The position numbers were made by a program, and so were the translations under genes. Positions 1-12,200 of a stretch of DNA of 64,000 bases are shown here, one piece after another. Source of the stretch: Glandiceps talaboti (lineage: Eukaryota; Hemichordata; Enteropneusta; Spengelidae). Position 1 is the stretch's first letter. Each line of letters begins with the position of its first letter. The stretch is taken from NCBI RefSeq assembly GCF_964340395.1, contig NC_135565.1:4174142-4238141 (forward strand), in the 5' to 3' direction. The notes below the pieces were generated by a model, which was not told the DNA's origin, searched no databases, and worked only from the letters and a program-made list of their open reading frames with translations.

Positions 1-1243
1 CTGCCCCATACTTCCAGTCCATAGATGATGTGTGGGAGAACAGTGGAATTATAAAGCATGATAAGTATATGTTGAGGCACAACTTTGCGAATATGTAGGA
101 ATATGCCTGTAAGTTTGCTTATTTTAGAATTTACAGCAGTTATTTGTGGCTTCCAGGACATACACTGATCAATTGACACTACAACAAATGATGCAGTATC
201 AGTTTCTTGCAGTATTGTATCTTTAAGGCGCATAGATCCAGTGCTATCCACTGTTTTCCCTTTGCTTTTCAGAATTAAGTAATTCGTTTTAGCTAGATTT
301 ATCGTTAGCTTATTCGCATCACACCAATTTGTGATATTTGTTAATTCATAGCTTATTGATGTCATATCAATAATATTACTTCTATCAGTAAAAGTATGGA
401 ATAAATTTGAATCATCGGCATACAATCTTAAGTCAAATAAATCGGAAGATAATGGTATATCATTAATATATACAAGAAAAAGTGTAGGTCCTAGAATTGA
501 GCCTTGGGGAACACCACAAGTAATTGCCCGTTTGGAGGAATTAACACCATTTATACCTACAAACTGATACCTGAAAGTGAGATAATCTTTTAACCATTGA
601 AGGGACAAACCTCGTATAACATAATATTCTAATTTCGATATTAGAATATCATGATTTATGGTATCAAACGCTTTCGAAAAATCAATGAATAACCCAAGTG
701 TTGGATTTCCCTTATCAATTTCTTCAAGAAGATGTTGGGTGAGGCTGATCAAAGACAGTTTGGTGCCATGTTGCTTCTGAAAACCATATTTGTGTTTGTA
801 AAATGTGTTGTTTTTCTCAAAGAAGTTTAGATTATTTTGATTATTAACCATTTTTTCCCCCAAAAAATGCTTAGTAAAGGCAAAATAGAAATTGGTCTAT
901 AATTTCCTGTGTTTTCTGTGTTTCCCTTTTAAAATATAGGGACAACCCGTGTATTTTTAGAGTATTTCGGAATTTACCTTTTATGAATGACAAATTCAAA
1001 ACGTGGCACAATGGTTTCGATATATGATCAGCTGAATCCCTTATGAGTTTTACACTAATATTGTCGTAACCGGTTGCCTTGGCAACATCTAGAGATAAGA
1101 GCATCGTTTTGACATCCTCTTCAGTTACAGGTTGTAGGAAAAAGGTATTCGAAGCATTACAACCGAGATATGACATATGATCAGGTATTGTTGAAAGTGA
1201 AGTGTTAATTTTCTCAGCAAGATTTGGTCCAATACTAACAAAA
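1..1243 (-). mobile_element. non-LTR retrotransposon (LINE) reverse transcriptase fragment, degraded
   Basis: Minus-strand reading gives the reverse-transcriptase core of a CR1/Jockey-group LINE in the usual order: a finger segment near 1176-905, a NYRPISIL motif near 895, FIDFSKAFDTINH near 700, GVPQGSILGP near 510 and the catalytic YADD near 425. The reading frame shifts at about 905 and again at about 855, so the copy is broken. It continues past the left edge and its 5' side ends in a (TACA)n tract at 1244. No endonuclease domain is seen here. Clade assignment is inferred from motif style only. Confidence 0.88.
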
Positions 1244-1341
1244 AACTACATACATACATACATACATACATACATACATACATACATACATACATACATA
1301 CATACATACATACATACTATACATACATACATACATACATA
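1244..1341. repeat. (CATA)n microsatellite
   Basis: About 98 bp of near-perfect tetranucleotide repeat with one interruption near 1317. It abuts the truncated side of the LINE fragment. Confidence 0.95.
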
Positions 1342-1587
1342 TGGTATATAAAGCATGGTATGGTTCTCAAGTATAAGTAACGCATGGTTGTTAAGTCTGT
1401 CCTGGCTTCACCATAATACCCAGAATTGGAGATATGGACCTAGCGTCCATATATCAATCCCGGGCATCAATATGCCGACCTTTGCGACTGACACCTCGCT
1501 TTAGGACGCTGTGTAGGGCGCCACCACGGGTAGGAGTGTGCATAAATCAGTTGTTTTGTTTTTATTAAAATACATTTTATTTCGTAG

Positions 1588-1823
1588 AAAGTACAGCTTA
1601 TGCAGCAGACCCCATCAACCTGATGAAAAGTGGACGCACACAAGAAGGTCAAGAGAGCTCCGATTACTACTACAGCAGTTTTCATTCCGGTCTGTTTAAG
1701 CTGAGAGAAACCGACAAAATCTACATGAAAGTGTTTCTTCCGAGCACAAATGTTGTTTTAGATAACCGACAAGAATCAACCTATATGGGGCTGTACATGG
1801 TTGATGAAGGCTATGATATGTGA
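1588..1823 (+). CDS. TNF-superfamily ligand, C-terminal exon
   Basis: The open frame ends at TGA 1821-1823. It contains the terminal beta strands of a TNF homology domain: HSGLFKL (1684-1704), DKIYMKV (1714-1734), then VVLD and STYMGLYMV before the stop. In this family these strands form the end of the jelly-roll that trimerises outside the cell and binds TNF receptors. The upstream part (ADPINLMKSG) fits the strand D-E region. The exon start is taken at the TAG acceptor 1585-1587 after a T-rich tract; CAG at 1594-1596 is an alternative. The transmembrane and stalk exons are not visible upstream, where a LINE and microsatellite sit. An orphan or pseudogenised terminal exon is possible. The subfamily cannot be told. 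Confidence 0.75.
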
Positions 1824-1908
1824 AGAGTTTATTGCGTGTTTATCATCAGTTCCGACTCTTCTTACTAATCAAGGAGTTTCCATTCTGTTTATCTTTATTC
1901 TTATTAGA

Positions 1909-1987
1909 TTCGGTTACCCAGACTATATCTGACTTCCGCCACACCCAGCAGAGAGGAGAACCCAGTGGCAGATTCTGGGTAACCGAA
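1909..1987. repeat. perfect 14-bp inverted repeat, hairpin in TNF 3' flank
   Basis: TTCGGTTACCCAGA at 1909-1922 is exactly complementary to TCTGGGTAACCGAA at 1974-1987, with a 51-bp loop. It lies about 86 bp after the TNF stop and so probably within its 3' UTR. It could be a structured RNA element or a tiny MITE. Confidence 0.7.
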
Positions 1988-2383
1988 ACTACCTTACTCG
2001 CCACCTTTGGAAAGGATAAGTAAATCTTCATCACATGACTGTAAATTGCTATTGCTATATTATTATCCAGTATCATATTGACAAATCAGATAGGTCATTT
2101 TATACCATGTACAGTGTATTATCCAGAGTTACAAAGCGAAGCTTGGCATGTACGATATAGTAATGAGTTGCCTCTCCCTCCTCCCATGTAACAACTCACC
2201 TTATTGGCCAATATGTTTCCCATTAGTAGAAGTCACATTAGTGATTAGCTAGTGGTGCTATAATATCCACAAAAATTTACTCGCAGTATAGTTTGTAGGG
2301 TATGGCGAGTAGGGCGCCCTCACACATCGCCCGGGCGTCCAACAAGGTGGTTGCATGTATTATATAGGGTTTAATAGATTGGA

Positions 2384-2389
2384 AATAAA
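2384..2389 (+). promoter_or_regulatory. candidate polyadenylation signal of the TNF-like gene
   Basis: AATAAA about 560 bp downstream of the TNF-like stop codon on the same strand. Assignment is by position only. Confidence 0.35.
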
Positions 2390-2566
2390 AGGAATAGAAC
2401 ATCCGGGATGTTTGATATAATACTTAATGATTGAGAAATTAGTACGTTTAATGTTTATATATATACGGAATGTTGTGTTATCAAAATCATTACACTATAT
2501 CTTATGTTCAATGACCTTCAGATTTGAACTTTTACCAAACCGTCCCATCATCACATTTAACGGTAC

Positions 2567-2602
2567 AAATGAATGAATGAATGAATGAATGAATGAATCA
2601 AT
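2567..2602. repeat. (AATG)n microsatellite
   Basis: About eight tandem AATG units passing into AATC units. Confidence 0.9.
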
Positions 2603-2907
2603 CAAACAATCATATATTGTCATGCAGTATTATCAACAGTACAACAGTGGAAACCGAACTTTCAGCTAATTAAGATAGAAACAAACTACAACTATTGTGT
2701 CCACATGTGTTAGTATTAAAGCGATCGAATGGAAGCAATATTTAGTTTAATTGTACTCACAGTAGGGTGGCGTTTCTGACGATTTCTATGATTGTGTAGG
2801 GTACATTTTGGGGCCTTTCTGTGTTTATTTCTACTATACAGTATATCGTGATTACAGGGTGATTATATCTACACAATGACGATACCCCTACTACCAACTA
2901 GCTTAAG

Positions 2908-2975
<68 letters not shown>
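2908..2975 (-). repeat. (GATT)n microsatellite, probable LINE/SINE 3' tail
   Basis: Pure AATC tetranucleotide on the plus strand. Read on the minus strand, it follows sequence ending in GGCATTTTATGAATTATTTT. That resembles the 3' end preceding the (GATT)n tail at 11873-11956, so it is probably a retroelement tail. Confidence 0.8.
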
Positions 2976-2978
<3 letters not shown>

Positions 2979-3249
2979 AATTCATAAAATGCCAGCAGAC
3001 TCCAGAACTGAAGTACTGTTTGGCACCAATAAGGGTTAGTTTGTGTCTATATCTTAGTACGCTGAAAGCCTAGTTGCCATAGTAATACCCATGGTTTTTT
3101 AAAGGCACACCATGGCATATTTGTGTACTCAAACTTTGAGTCGCGTTTTTATTACCGTTGTTATTTTTATACAAAATTTGTACAAATAAATATTCCTCAT
3201 TTTCACTGCTGATGGTGACTTCATTTTCTTTATTAACAATTGATTGACT

Positions 3250-3652
3250 TTTACAACTAGTAACACTGAAGTAAAGCACTTTCTTTATGTGGTACACTCG
3301 TTTACAGCATTCACATTAAGTGCAAAAGTATACTGTTTCAATTGGTTTATTTACAAGCCTAGCATGTGGCCTTCTCATGTGTTAAACTAACAAATGAAAC
3401 AGTATACTTTCACACTTGATATGGATGCTATAAACGATTGTAGTGCATACAGAAAATGCTTTACTTTGGTGTTATGGGTTGTATTAACAAATGAAACAGT
3501 ATACTTTCACACTTGATATGGATGCTATAAACGATTGTAGTGCATACAGAAAATGCTTTACTTTGGTGTTATGGGTTGTACTTGATATGGATGCTATAAA
3601 CAATTATAGTATACAAATACAGAAAACGCTTTACTTTGGTGTTATGGGTTGT
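3250..3652. repeat. foldback array: one inverted and three direct ~97-bp copies
   Basis: Direct copies start at 3388, 3485 (period 97) and, partially, 3581. Each contains the core GAAACAGTATACTTTC and ends GTTATGGGTTGTA. A diverged inverted copy occupies about 3250-3348. The unit therefore forms a large stem around a ~40-bp loop, as in foldback or MITE-type elements with repeated terminal arms. Confidence 0.8.
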
Positions 3653-3940
3653 AATGTGGTATCCTTGTAGAATATTTGGCCTGCCTGTCTACGTTGCTGA
3701 TCTGTAACTTCGATAACTCTCAGCTTGTTACAGAATTGTATATCAAGTGCCAGGATATTGTAATTTGAAAATATGGCCCTATACGCTGATTGGTCGATGA
3801 CAGTTACAATAGCTATTTGGGGTCACAGGTCAGACAGGCTAATATCTGGCTGATAATTATCAAGTGTTAGAGCAATTGTCAAACTTGCAAACAGTGATAA
3901 ACAAACACAGATACAGACACAAATCAAACTGTGTCAAACA

Positions 3941-3942
<2 letters not shown>

Positions 3943-3973
<31 letters not shown>
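3943..3973. repeat. (CA)n microsatellite
   Basis: About 15 CA dinucleotides. Confidence 0.95.
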
Positions 3974-3975
<2 letters not shown>

Positions 3976-4587
3976 CCCTCCGCCTCTCTCTCAGTTCAAA
4001 GTAATTGATCTAACATGAAATAAGCTGTCACTGTGTAGGAAAACAATGGCTCATGAATATCGCATAGCATTTATATACCATTGTAGGAATCAAACTAAAA
4101 CACTGGTCGATAGGTATAACTATAGGTTGTGACTTGAAAGACGTGACATTGAATGTGACAGAACTCTACAAATAGGGGGGTGTGTCCAAAAAACCTATTG
4201 GTCACCCTATATACAGGATTGCCCTATAGGATCCTATAGGGTTTTTGGAAGTGAATAAACACAAAGGAATTCAAAATGCATTTTAACATGAAGATTAGTT
4301 CATTGCCATTGAAATTAATTTTGAAGTCTTTCACAAGACATGATAGTAACTAATAGCTGCATGTCATAAATATGAAATATTTGTTAATCAAGTATAATAG
4401 TAGGGGTAATACCAACTAATGACACTACATATTATCATCTTTCATATATCCATTTAATATAAAATAACAATCAGCTGAAATTTTGTAACATTTCATGTCT
4501 TTATTATATATCTGTGTCTGTAGCTATGTTTTTGTGTTATAGTTCTTTTATATTGCATATTATATCCTTACCATATTACATAAAACT

Positions 4588-4722
4588 GTATGTATGTATG
4601 TATGTATGTATGTATGTATGTATGTATGTATGTATGCATGCGTGCGTGCGTGCGTGCGTGCGTGCGTATGTATGTATGTATGTATGTATGTGTGTATGTA
4701 TGTATGTCTGTATGTATGTATA
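4588..4722. repeat. (TATG)n/(TGCG)n compound microsatellite
   Basis: TATG units with a central block of TGCG units at about 4636-4667. The CpG-containing units are confined to the middle of the array. Confidence 0.95.
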
Positions 4723-4826
4723 ATGACTTCAAAACAGTAACATATCTCAGTATTATGTATTATATTTAATTTCTGCAAATAAAGTAAATATTATAACAGG
4801 ACCCTGTTGACATGCGAGTATAGGTG

Positions 4827-4940
4827 TGACTTACAGGAGTATTGAAATACCCAACATTCAGTCACTACTCTGGCATTCACTGGTATGACTTACAGGAGTA
4901 TTGAAACACCCAACATTCAGTCACTACTCTGACATTCATA
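4827..4940. repeat. 56-bp direct duplication
   Basis: Two near-identical copies of a segment reading TGACTTACAGGAGTATTGAA... starting about 4827 and 4883. Confidence 0.85.
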
Positions 4941-5051
4941 CCCCACGAGGTCCTGTTATTATTACATATTTTTATCTGAAACAAAAACATTTTGTAAAAA
5001 TGAAATTGTGAATTCAGGTGACTTCATGTACATCATAGATTGCTAAATAGC

Positions 5052-5125
5052 AAACATATATGCAATGACAGTTATTGGCAATTAACTGCAATACAAACAT
5101 ATATGCAATGACAGTTATTGGCAAC
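5052..5125. repeat. 45-bp direct duplication
   Basis: The segment ACATATATGCAATGACAG continuing through TTATTGGCAA occurs twice, 45 bp apart. Confidence 0.8.
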
Positions 5126-5126
5126 A

Positions 5127-5393
5127 CAAAACATCCCTTACATGGTGTCTGCTCTGTAGACACAATTAAGATAACACACAAACATCCCTTACACAGTGTC
5201 TGCTGTGTAGACACAATAAAGATAACACACAAACATCCCTTACAGTGTCTGCTGAGTTTTGTTAATGATAACGAGAACAAATACAAAAGTACAGAGCAGA
5301 CACTGTAAGGGATGTTTGTGTGTTATCTTTATTGTGTCTACAGAGCAGACACCATGTAAGGGATGTTTGAGTGTTATCTTTATTGTGTCTATC
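5127..5393. repeat. palindromic minisatellite (three direct, two inverted ~50-bp units)
   Basis: The unit ACATCCCTTACA...GTGTCTGCT...GTAGACACAAT occurs three times in plus orientation (5131-5256). It then occurs twice in inverse orientation (5297-5393) around a ~40-bp spacer. A transcript of either strand would fold into a long hairpin. Confidence 0.85.
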
Positions 5394-5708
5394 TCAACAT
5401 AACACTTTATGATCAGTCTCCCTGATCTTAATAGTTCATTTAATAGCATTTGAACTAGACTATACAGGTATATACAACCATTGCATAAGGTTTCTTGTAA
5501 ATATAAGTTTTATAATTACACATATCAAATATGACACATTCATTTTGTTATCATACAAAGTAGTATAAAATACTCACTTGCAAGTTTCCAGTATGAGAAA
5601 AAGTATGTCACTCAAAATAATATGTTTATCATTCTTACGGTTAAATTATCAAGCAAGAAGACCTACAAGAGAATGTCATCTGACAGAGAAGTAAAGGGGC
5701 ACAAGCTG

Positions 5709-5858
5709 AGTTTATACATATTTGGGCATAGTTTATACATATTTGGGCATAATTTATCCATATTTGGGCATAGTTCATCCATATTTGGGCATAGCTTATC
5801 CATATTTGGGTATAGTTTATCCATATTTTTGCATAGTTTATACATATTTGGGCATAGT
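5709..5858. repeat. 21-bp minisatellite
   Basis: About seven copies of a 21-bp unit with core CATATTTGGGCATAG. Because 21 is divisible by 3 the array stays open in several frames; it is not coding. Confidence 0.92.
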
Positions 5859-6177
5859 TTTCGCTGCATATTTAAAGTACTCCCAGTATTGTACTTACTG
5901 AAACATACTTAATAGCATTTCTCCCAACTAGTAATTACTTACTTGTTTATAAATACTCCCTTGGGAGAAAGAGGATTAACCATCACTTGCAATTGACTGA
6001 ACTCAAACCTGGTATTACGATATAACCCATAAATGATCCGATGACATAATTTATCATACATATCAAAAAATGTTCATGAAATCCACACTATGCAATTGAC
6101 TCTTCTATCAATGCCAAAAAACAATCATGATGTTATAGAAGACATGCATTGACATTAACATTATACTGGAATGTGGT

Positions 6178-6183
6178 TTTATT
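6178..6183 (-). terminator. USH1C: USH1C polyadenylation signal candidate
   Basis: AATAAA on the minus strand, 76 nt after the proposed TAA stop at 6259. This supports the proposed terminal exon, although the implied 3' UTR is short. Confidence 0.5.
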
Positions 6184-6258
6184 AAAAAGCATTTTCTGTT
6201 TTAGTAAAAAGCTTATAAACTGAGTTTGTGCCACTTTAAGAACTGCATGGATTGCTGC

Positions 6259-6271
6259 TTAAAAGAATTTA
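6259..6271 (-). CDS. USH1C: USH1C terminal coding exon 15 (predicted)
   Basis: After acceptor GCTACAG (6272), the bases T AAA TTC TTT TAA complete the split codon to give IKFF-stop. Human harmonin ends LTFF-stop in the same position after YDDE. A polyadenylation signal lies 76 nt further. The exon is tiny and the polypyrimidine tract is weak, so it rests on this homology. Confidence 0.62.
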
Positions 6272-9200
6272 CTGTAGCATTCAGCTTTGGTGAAGTGAAA
6301 GAATTCAGCAGTGTTAATCAAAGACAGCGAGTCTTCTGCTTAAACTTTGGTCATTATCACTTTCCTTTACAGCAATCTAGAGGGTAAAATATAATTATAG
6401 AGAATAACAGAAAATGTGTTTTAACTCTTTAAATAGGTAATTAACATAAAGAGATATACAGGTTTTTGTAAAAAGAGTAATACACTTATTCCCAACAGCA
6501 TACATGTATGTCATCCAATTCTTGGTACCTTGAAATAGAGTTGTAGTGCGCGCCTAGGCGCGTTGTGAAAATAATGAACATCTATTTGATTTCTTGGTTG
6601 ACACTATAACTTCTATTCCATGTACTACACATGCATTACTAATGGCATGTATTGACAGTCTTGTTCTATGTTGACCCTCTAGCATGAAGTGAAATACTAT
6701 TGCAGGTACCAAGAATTTGCAATCCACTGAGTAGGCTTAGTTGCAAAAGATGTAGGGTTTATTTGTAGTTGTGGTAATCTTTAATTTAGGAAAGAAAATC
6801 CTCACAAAGTATCTGATTAATCAAGACTGGATTATTAGCAATTAAAATAAAGTAATGAGATGACAGATTGTTCAAAACATGGATTCGTAATTAGCAATGC
6901 AAATAAACTACATTTCACATGCACTACCTAAGATTGTAAGTTTGCAAAAAAAATCTATAGGAAAGTATGTAGTAAAGGTTACCTAAATGTTATAATTACA
7001 CGAGGTATATCATTAGAACAAGTCAGTATGGTGCTTGCATAATACCAATATCAGCTGGCATGCTGCCAATGTGTCAACATAGTGTTGGCATGATGCCCAA
7101 ATGGTTTTGGCCTGATGCCAATATCACACAGTATGGTGCCAATACAATGATCTACATAATACATCTCATATACAAATTATTCTTAGATAAAAGAGTGCAA
7201 TAATGTACATGTATGTACTTGTCAACTTTATTTAAACAAATGATAATTAATCCCAAGTAGCCATAGTTACGACTTATTGTCCCTCCCTATGATATTTGCT
7301 CTATTTTCAAAATATTCATGTCATACTTGTTGAGATAAATGATTAGCCCCTATCCAACATCTCCCAGGTTTATAAATTGTGACGACCAATAAAATGGCCG
7401 GAGTCTTTTAGATCTACTTTTTATTCACAACCATCAGTGTAAACAGTATCATCAATGACTAACAACAATGCTTAATTAGAAGAGTTGAACTTTTTCCACT
7501 GAAAGCTTGCGAGTATTTTCAACAGGCAAAAATTACTGGAAAATAGTGAACACTAATAGCTACCAGGACTTCTAGATTTGATACAATATCTCAACTGGAC
7601 AGGAGACAAACATTAATGAACACACAAAATGATGAATAATTATTGAAACAGCAAGATTATTATGAAACGTTGACAGTACGAATAAAAACATAGTGAAATT
7701 CTCCTATTTGACACCACAATGTAGTTCTGGAATGTTCTAAAGTGTTCTCCCTTGAAATGAAATTCTGCCCCTGTTGTTGAGTTGTTGAATGTTCCATGTC
7801 AGTGTACAAGTGGTGTGTAGCCCATAATGTCTTGAAATGTACTGAGATTCTGAACACATTACTTAATTGTGTAGATGATCTATGTGATTGGTGGGTGAGT
7901 CCTTAAAAGAAAGTACTGTAAACAAAACAAAACAGAACATTACACATGTGAGACTAAATATCAAATAAATACTGAGTGATTGCTAGACTAGAGAGTAGTT
8001 GTTGGCCTTTCAATCTGTGACCATTCACAATGACTAGCATGATCTGATATTGAGCACTATTTACTGAGTTGTAACTGGAGCATTCGTTTAAATGTAAACC
8101 AATGATGTTATTGCATCCACAGATAACTTGGAATTAAACTGGAAGGTGGAGTTCAGATGTAAACATAATTATGAGCAAAGTACATAGGCTATTACAAGTG
8201 CTTGTCAGTGTCTGATGAACTGTCTGCTTGGCAACATCCACTACATAAGATTCAAGTCATCCCATTCAAGGTCTTTTTAATCTTTTACATTCTGTTCAGC
8301 ACTATCATAGTACAAAGACATCCTCTGAATGTCTTTATAGGGAAAAGCTTTTACCCTTCTGTAATTTGATTTTTAAAATGAGTCCTGATTGTAACTTTTA
8401 TCTTGTTATTTTTTCTGTTAATTTTTTACGGAAAACTCATGAATGTTAGGGTTCGGTGTAAAATAACACATCATGCTAGTTCAGGAGTGTAATCATCAGA
8501 TTCAAATGCTAATGACTGAGTCTTTATATGACTTTATGTTGGTACATATTGTTTACACTTGGGCAAGCTAAGTGACTTATTTTTTACATGTTATTGCTAA
8601 CTTAAAGGCTTTATGCTTACAGCTAGCATGGCTATAAGCATATGAATAGTTAAATTAGGTATCACTTCCCTAGGGCCATATCATCTATAAATCTGTAGGA
8701 CAAACAGTGATTCATCATTGAAAAAAATGAAATATCAACCAACAAAGAAACAATTTGTAGGGTTAAGGTCTTTGCAAATTTAAGTGAATTTGTTAGTAAA
8801 TATATACATTTTTGGGGACAAGTGTCATGAGATGATAGGCCTATATGGAAGTATTTCTAGAAGTGATAGTCTTTACATATGAATGTAATTTACATATAAA
8901 TAAATAGGCTGATATATGTTTTAAATTGTAACTTAACTTAATGTACAACTGCCATCAATGTTTTGTTCATTACATTTACATTTAATTGATGAAATGATAT
9001 ATTTTCCATATTTTTTCATGAGTTTGTTTATTAGCAGTTGATCAATTTTATGAATTATTTGATCAACATTTTGTTTTCATTGTGTGTAATATTAAGCACT
9101 TTAATCAGCCAATCTTTAATGTTAGTATCAATAATTAATTGCCTACAAACTGTTGCTTTTTTGCCAATAAAATTTTTTACATTTGAAGAATTAGGATGTA

Positions 9201-12200
9201 ATAGGTAGGATTAAAAGACTTAGTATATTGTATGTAGATTTTGGAAAAGATATTGTAACAGTGCATGGTTGCAAGAATCAATATGACAGAAAAATACAGT
9301 TACTTTGGAATGGTAAATTAGCGATGTTTTGATTGTCTACTACAGACCTTGATTATGGATAGTAGTAGACAGACCAAAATGTCACATTTCTTTTTGTTAC
9401 ATTTACCATTCCAAAGTGACTACAACCAATGACAGACAAGCATTTACAAGTGAAACTTGTTGGAACCAGGGAAAGTAAACAGACAAATAGGATCACAGCA
9501 TGTTGGAAGTATAGAAATAAGCAGTACATTCCATCATTTGATATGAACAGTGTTATGGCTTCTTTAAGCAATAGCTCACATTCACAGATTATTGAATTGA
9601 ATTGAATTGAACTGAATTGAATTGAATTGAAATTTATTCCACCAGAGAAGAAAAATGTACACACAAACTTTGAAAGGCAACAGCATGAACATTTCTGGTG
9701 AGGGCCATGGAAAAAGTTCCCTAGGAACTAATTAATCAAAGTCTATGTGGACATAATGCAAATAATTAAGACAAATTTGGGTGGGTACGAGTTTCACAAT
9801 AACAAAAAAACCAAACAATTTTATGTAAATAAAGAGATAAAGATATGTTGAATTTCAGGTTCCCCTGGCATTTTATGTACATGTGAAGTGGCATACATGT
9901 CTCTGTACTTCCAATTTGCTGTGCCAAGTGTTATCAAACCAATTTATTTGTTTATTTTCCCTGTTTGTAATACGTTCTGCTTGTATATGTTTATCTGTTG
10001 ATGGTTGTATATTTTGTTGACCTTTATAAATATTACACAGATTTAATATATTACTATAAATGTTCTATCTATCTATTTATCTATATGCTGGACAAACATG
10101 CATATTCATTGCAATTAGCTTCAATTAAAACAATGATGCATGCATGAAAGTTTCAAAACTTAATATTAATTACTTGAAATTAACTTACATTTCATCTTCA
10201 TAATTCTTTGCTGGTGCTACTGCTATCACCACTTCCAAAATCTCATTTTTCTGGAATTTTAAAGAAATATAAGAAAACAATTATTGAGTTGTAGAAATGC
10301 CAGGAAGTTGGTCAAACAGAGGTTATGAAAGTGCCAAATAGGGAACTCATAATCCAGACTGAGCATGCTCAGATGTAAAGGACTATGATTGTCTGTATTT
10401 ATAGTTTAATACACCTAATCTGAAACTATCAATAGAATAAACCTCCTACAATGGTCCAGTATTAGTTTGTGTGTGGTTACAGACAATGTACCACAATTGT
10501 TTATATTTCCCATGATGTACTATTCAGGCTATTCAAGATGGTGGATTTGCAAGTTCCCTATTGTAAATAGCAGCCTTGGATGATGATTTTTACAGTTACT
10601 GTGGTGAAATATAATTAAGAAGTCTAGACTGAATACTTACATCAGTAGTTTTCATGGCTTCCTTCAGAATCTGTTCTGCCTGGGTTAATTTCACATCAGT
10701 CACCTTTTTGCCCCCAACCATCATTATCTGGTCTCCTTTGTACAGCCCACCTACAAAAAACAACAACATAGATCAGTGAACCTGTGTGTATAGCGTGACA
10801 GAAACCCATGATATGTAGACCTGGGGTATTTCTGTTAATGCTTGCAGTATTCACTACCAGTACACAAATTATGAAGATAATAACAGTCAAAGTTTAAATC
10901 ATCTACACAACATTCCAGAATCTTGCAGTTGTAAATATGAAAACATGTCTTTTGTCAAATAATTATTTGAGACTAGTTATTAACCAACCGTGTCTCCATG
11001 CTGCTCCTCCTTCATAAACTTCTGAGACCACAATCCTTCCAATTGGAGAGTCTATTCCACCTTCAATCAGAATTTCCAATGGGCCATCTTTTTGAATTTT
11101 CAGAACTCTGATTTCCCGTCCATCAATTTCTCTGTCTGTAAACTGTAAAAGATGAACAGATACATTACAATAATAATAACAGCAGTTTTTTTTCAATGCT
11201 TGGGGGGGTGGGGGGGTGGGGGGGTGGGGGGTGGGGCACTGATTGTATTATTTTAAGGATCTTTGTTCACATTCATGTAGTATGATCTGTTTAGAGAAAA
11301 TATGTACATAATATTCGTACCGGTACCCCTGGACATCACATCATAGTTTATAATAACCCACTGCCATTTAGAGAAAATACGTACATAATATTCGTACCCC
11401 TAGACATCATATCATAATTTATATAATTCACTGCCTTTCCAATGGCACAATTTACTTGTCATGTTTAATGTCTAGAAATCCCAGGAATGAAACAGAAGTT
11501 AGGAAATAATGCCCTCCTTTACACACTTTTACTTGCCAATAATTAATTTGTGATGTTATGATTTGCCATAATAGTGCTATAACATTAGCTGCTTTGAGAT
11601 AATGATCTCCATCTTGTTTCAGCAACTGTTGTTACTTGCAACGCTTGAGGATATTCTGATCATCTGTCAAATGTTTACAACATGAACCCAAGTACAAACT
11701 ATTGGCATATGTATATGGTAGGCGTGCATTCTCTTGTCTCGCACCCCATCCATGGAAAAACCAACAGCTAATGCCTTCAAAAAGAACTTAAAGACATGTA
11801 TTTTCGCCAGAGCATTCAAGTGTACAGCGCTTCAGAACTGTACAAGGTTGTGGAAACTGGCACTTTACAAATTCACTGACTGACTGATTGATTGATTGAT
11901 TGATTGATTGACTGATTGATTGATTGATTGACTGATGGATTGATTGATTGATTGATAGCAAAGATGATCAGCAGCACAGATGAAAACATTTATGGCATTA
12001 TAAATATCATGCAATTAATTTAAACAAACATACTATATAGTACTACATGACTTTTGCATGAGAAGAGACAGACTGAGATAAAATATGAAATACAGAAAAC
12101 TGAAATTATGTTGAATGGAACCATACAGATGTTATATAGATATAGAGTAGGAAATATCCGACTTTAAAATCAAAACTTTCAATTGAAATAACCAGGAGTA

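Noticed and set aside
9353-9664. 103-residue minus-strand frame
   Set aside because: Crosses a foldback arm and a LINE (TTCAA)n tail; no protein similarity.
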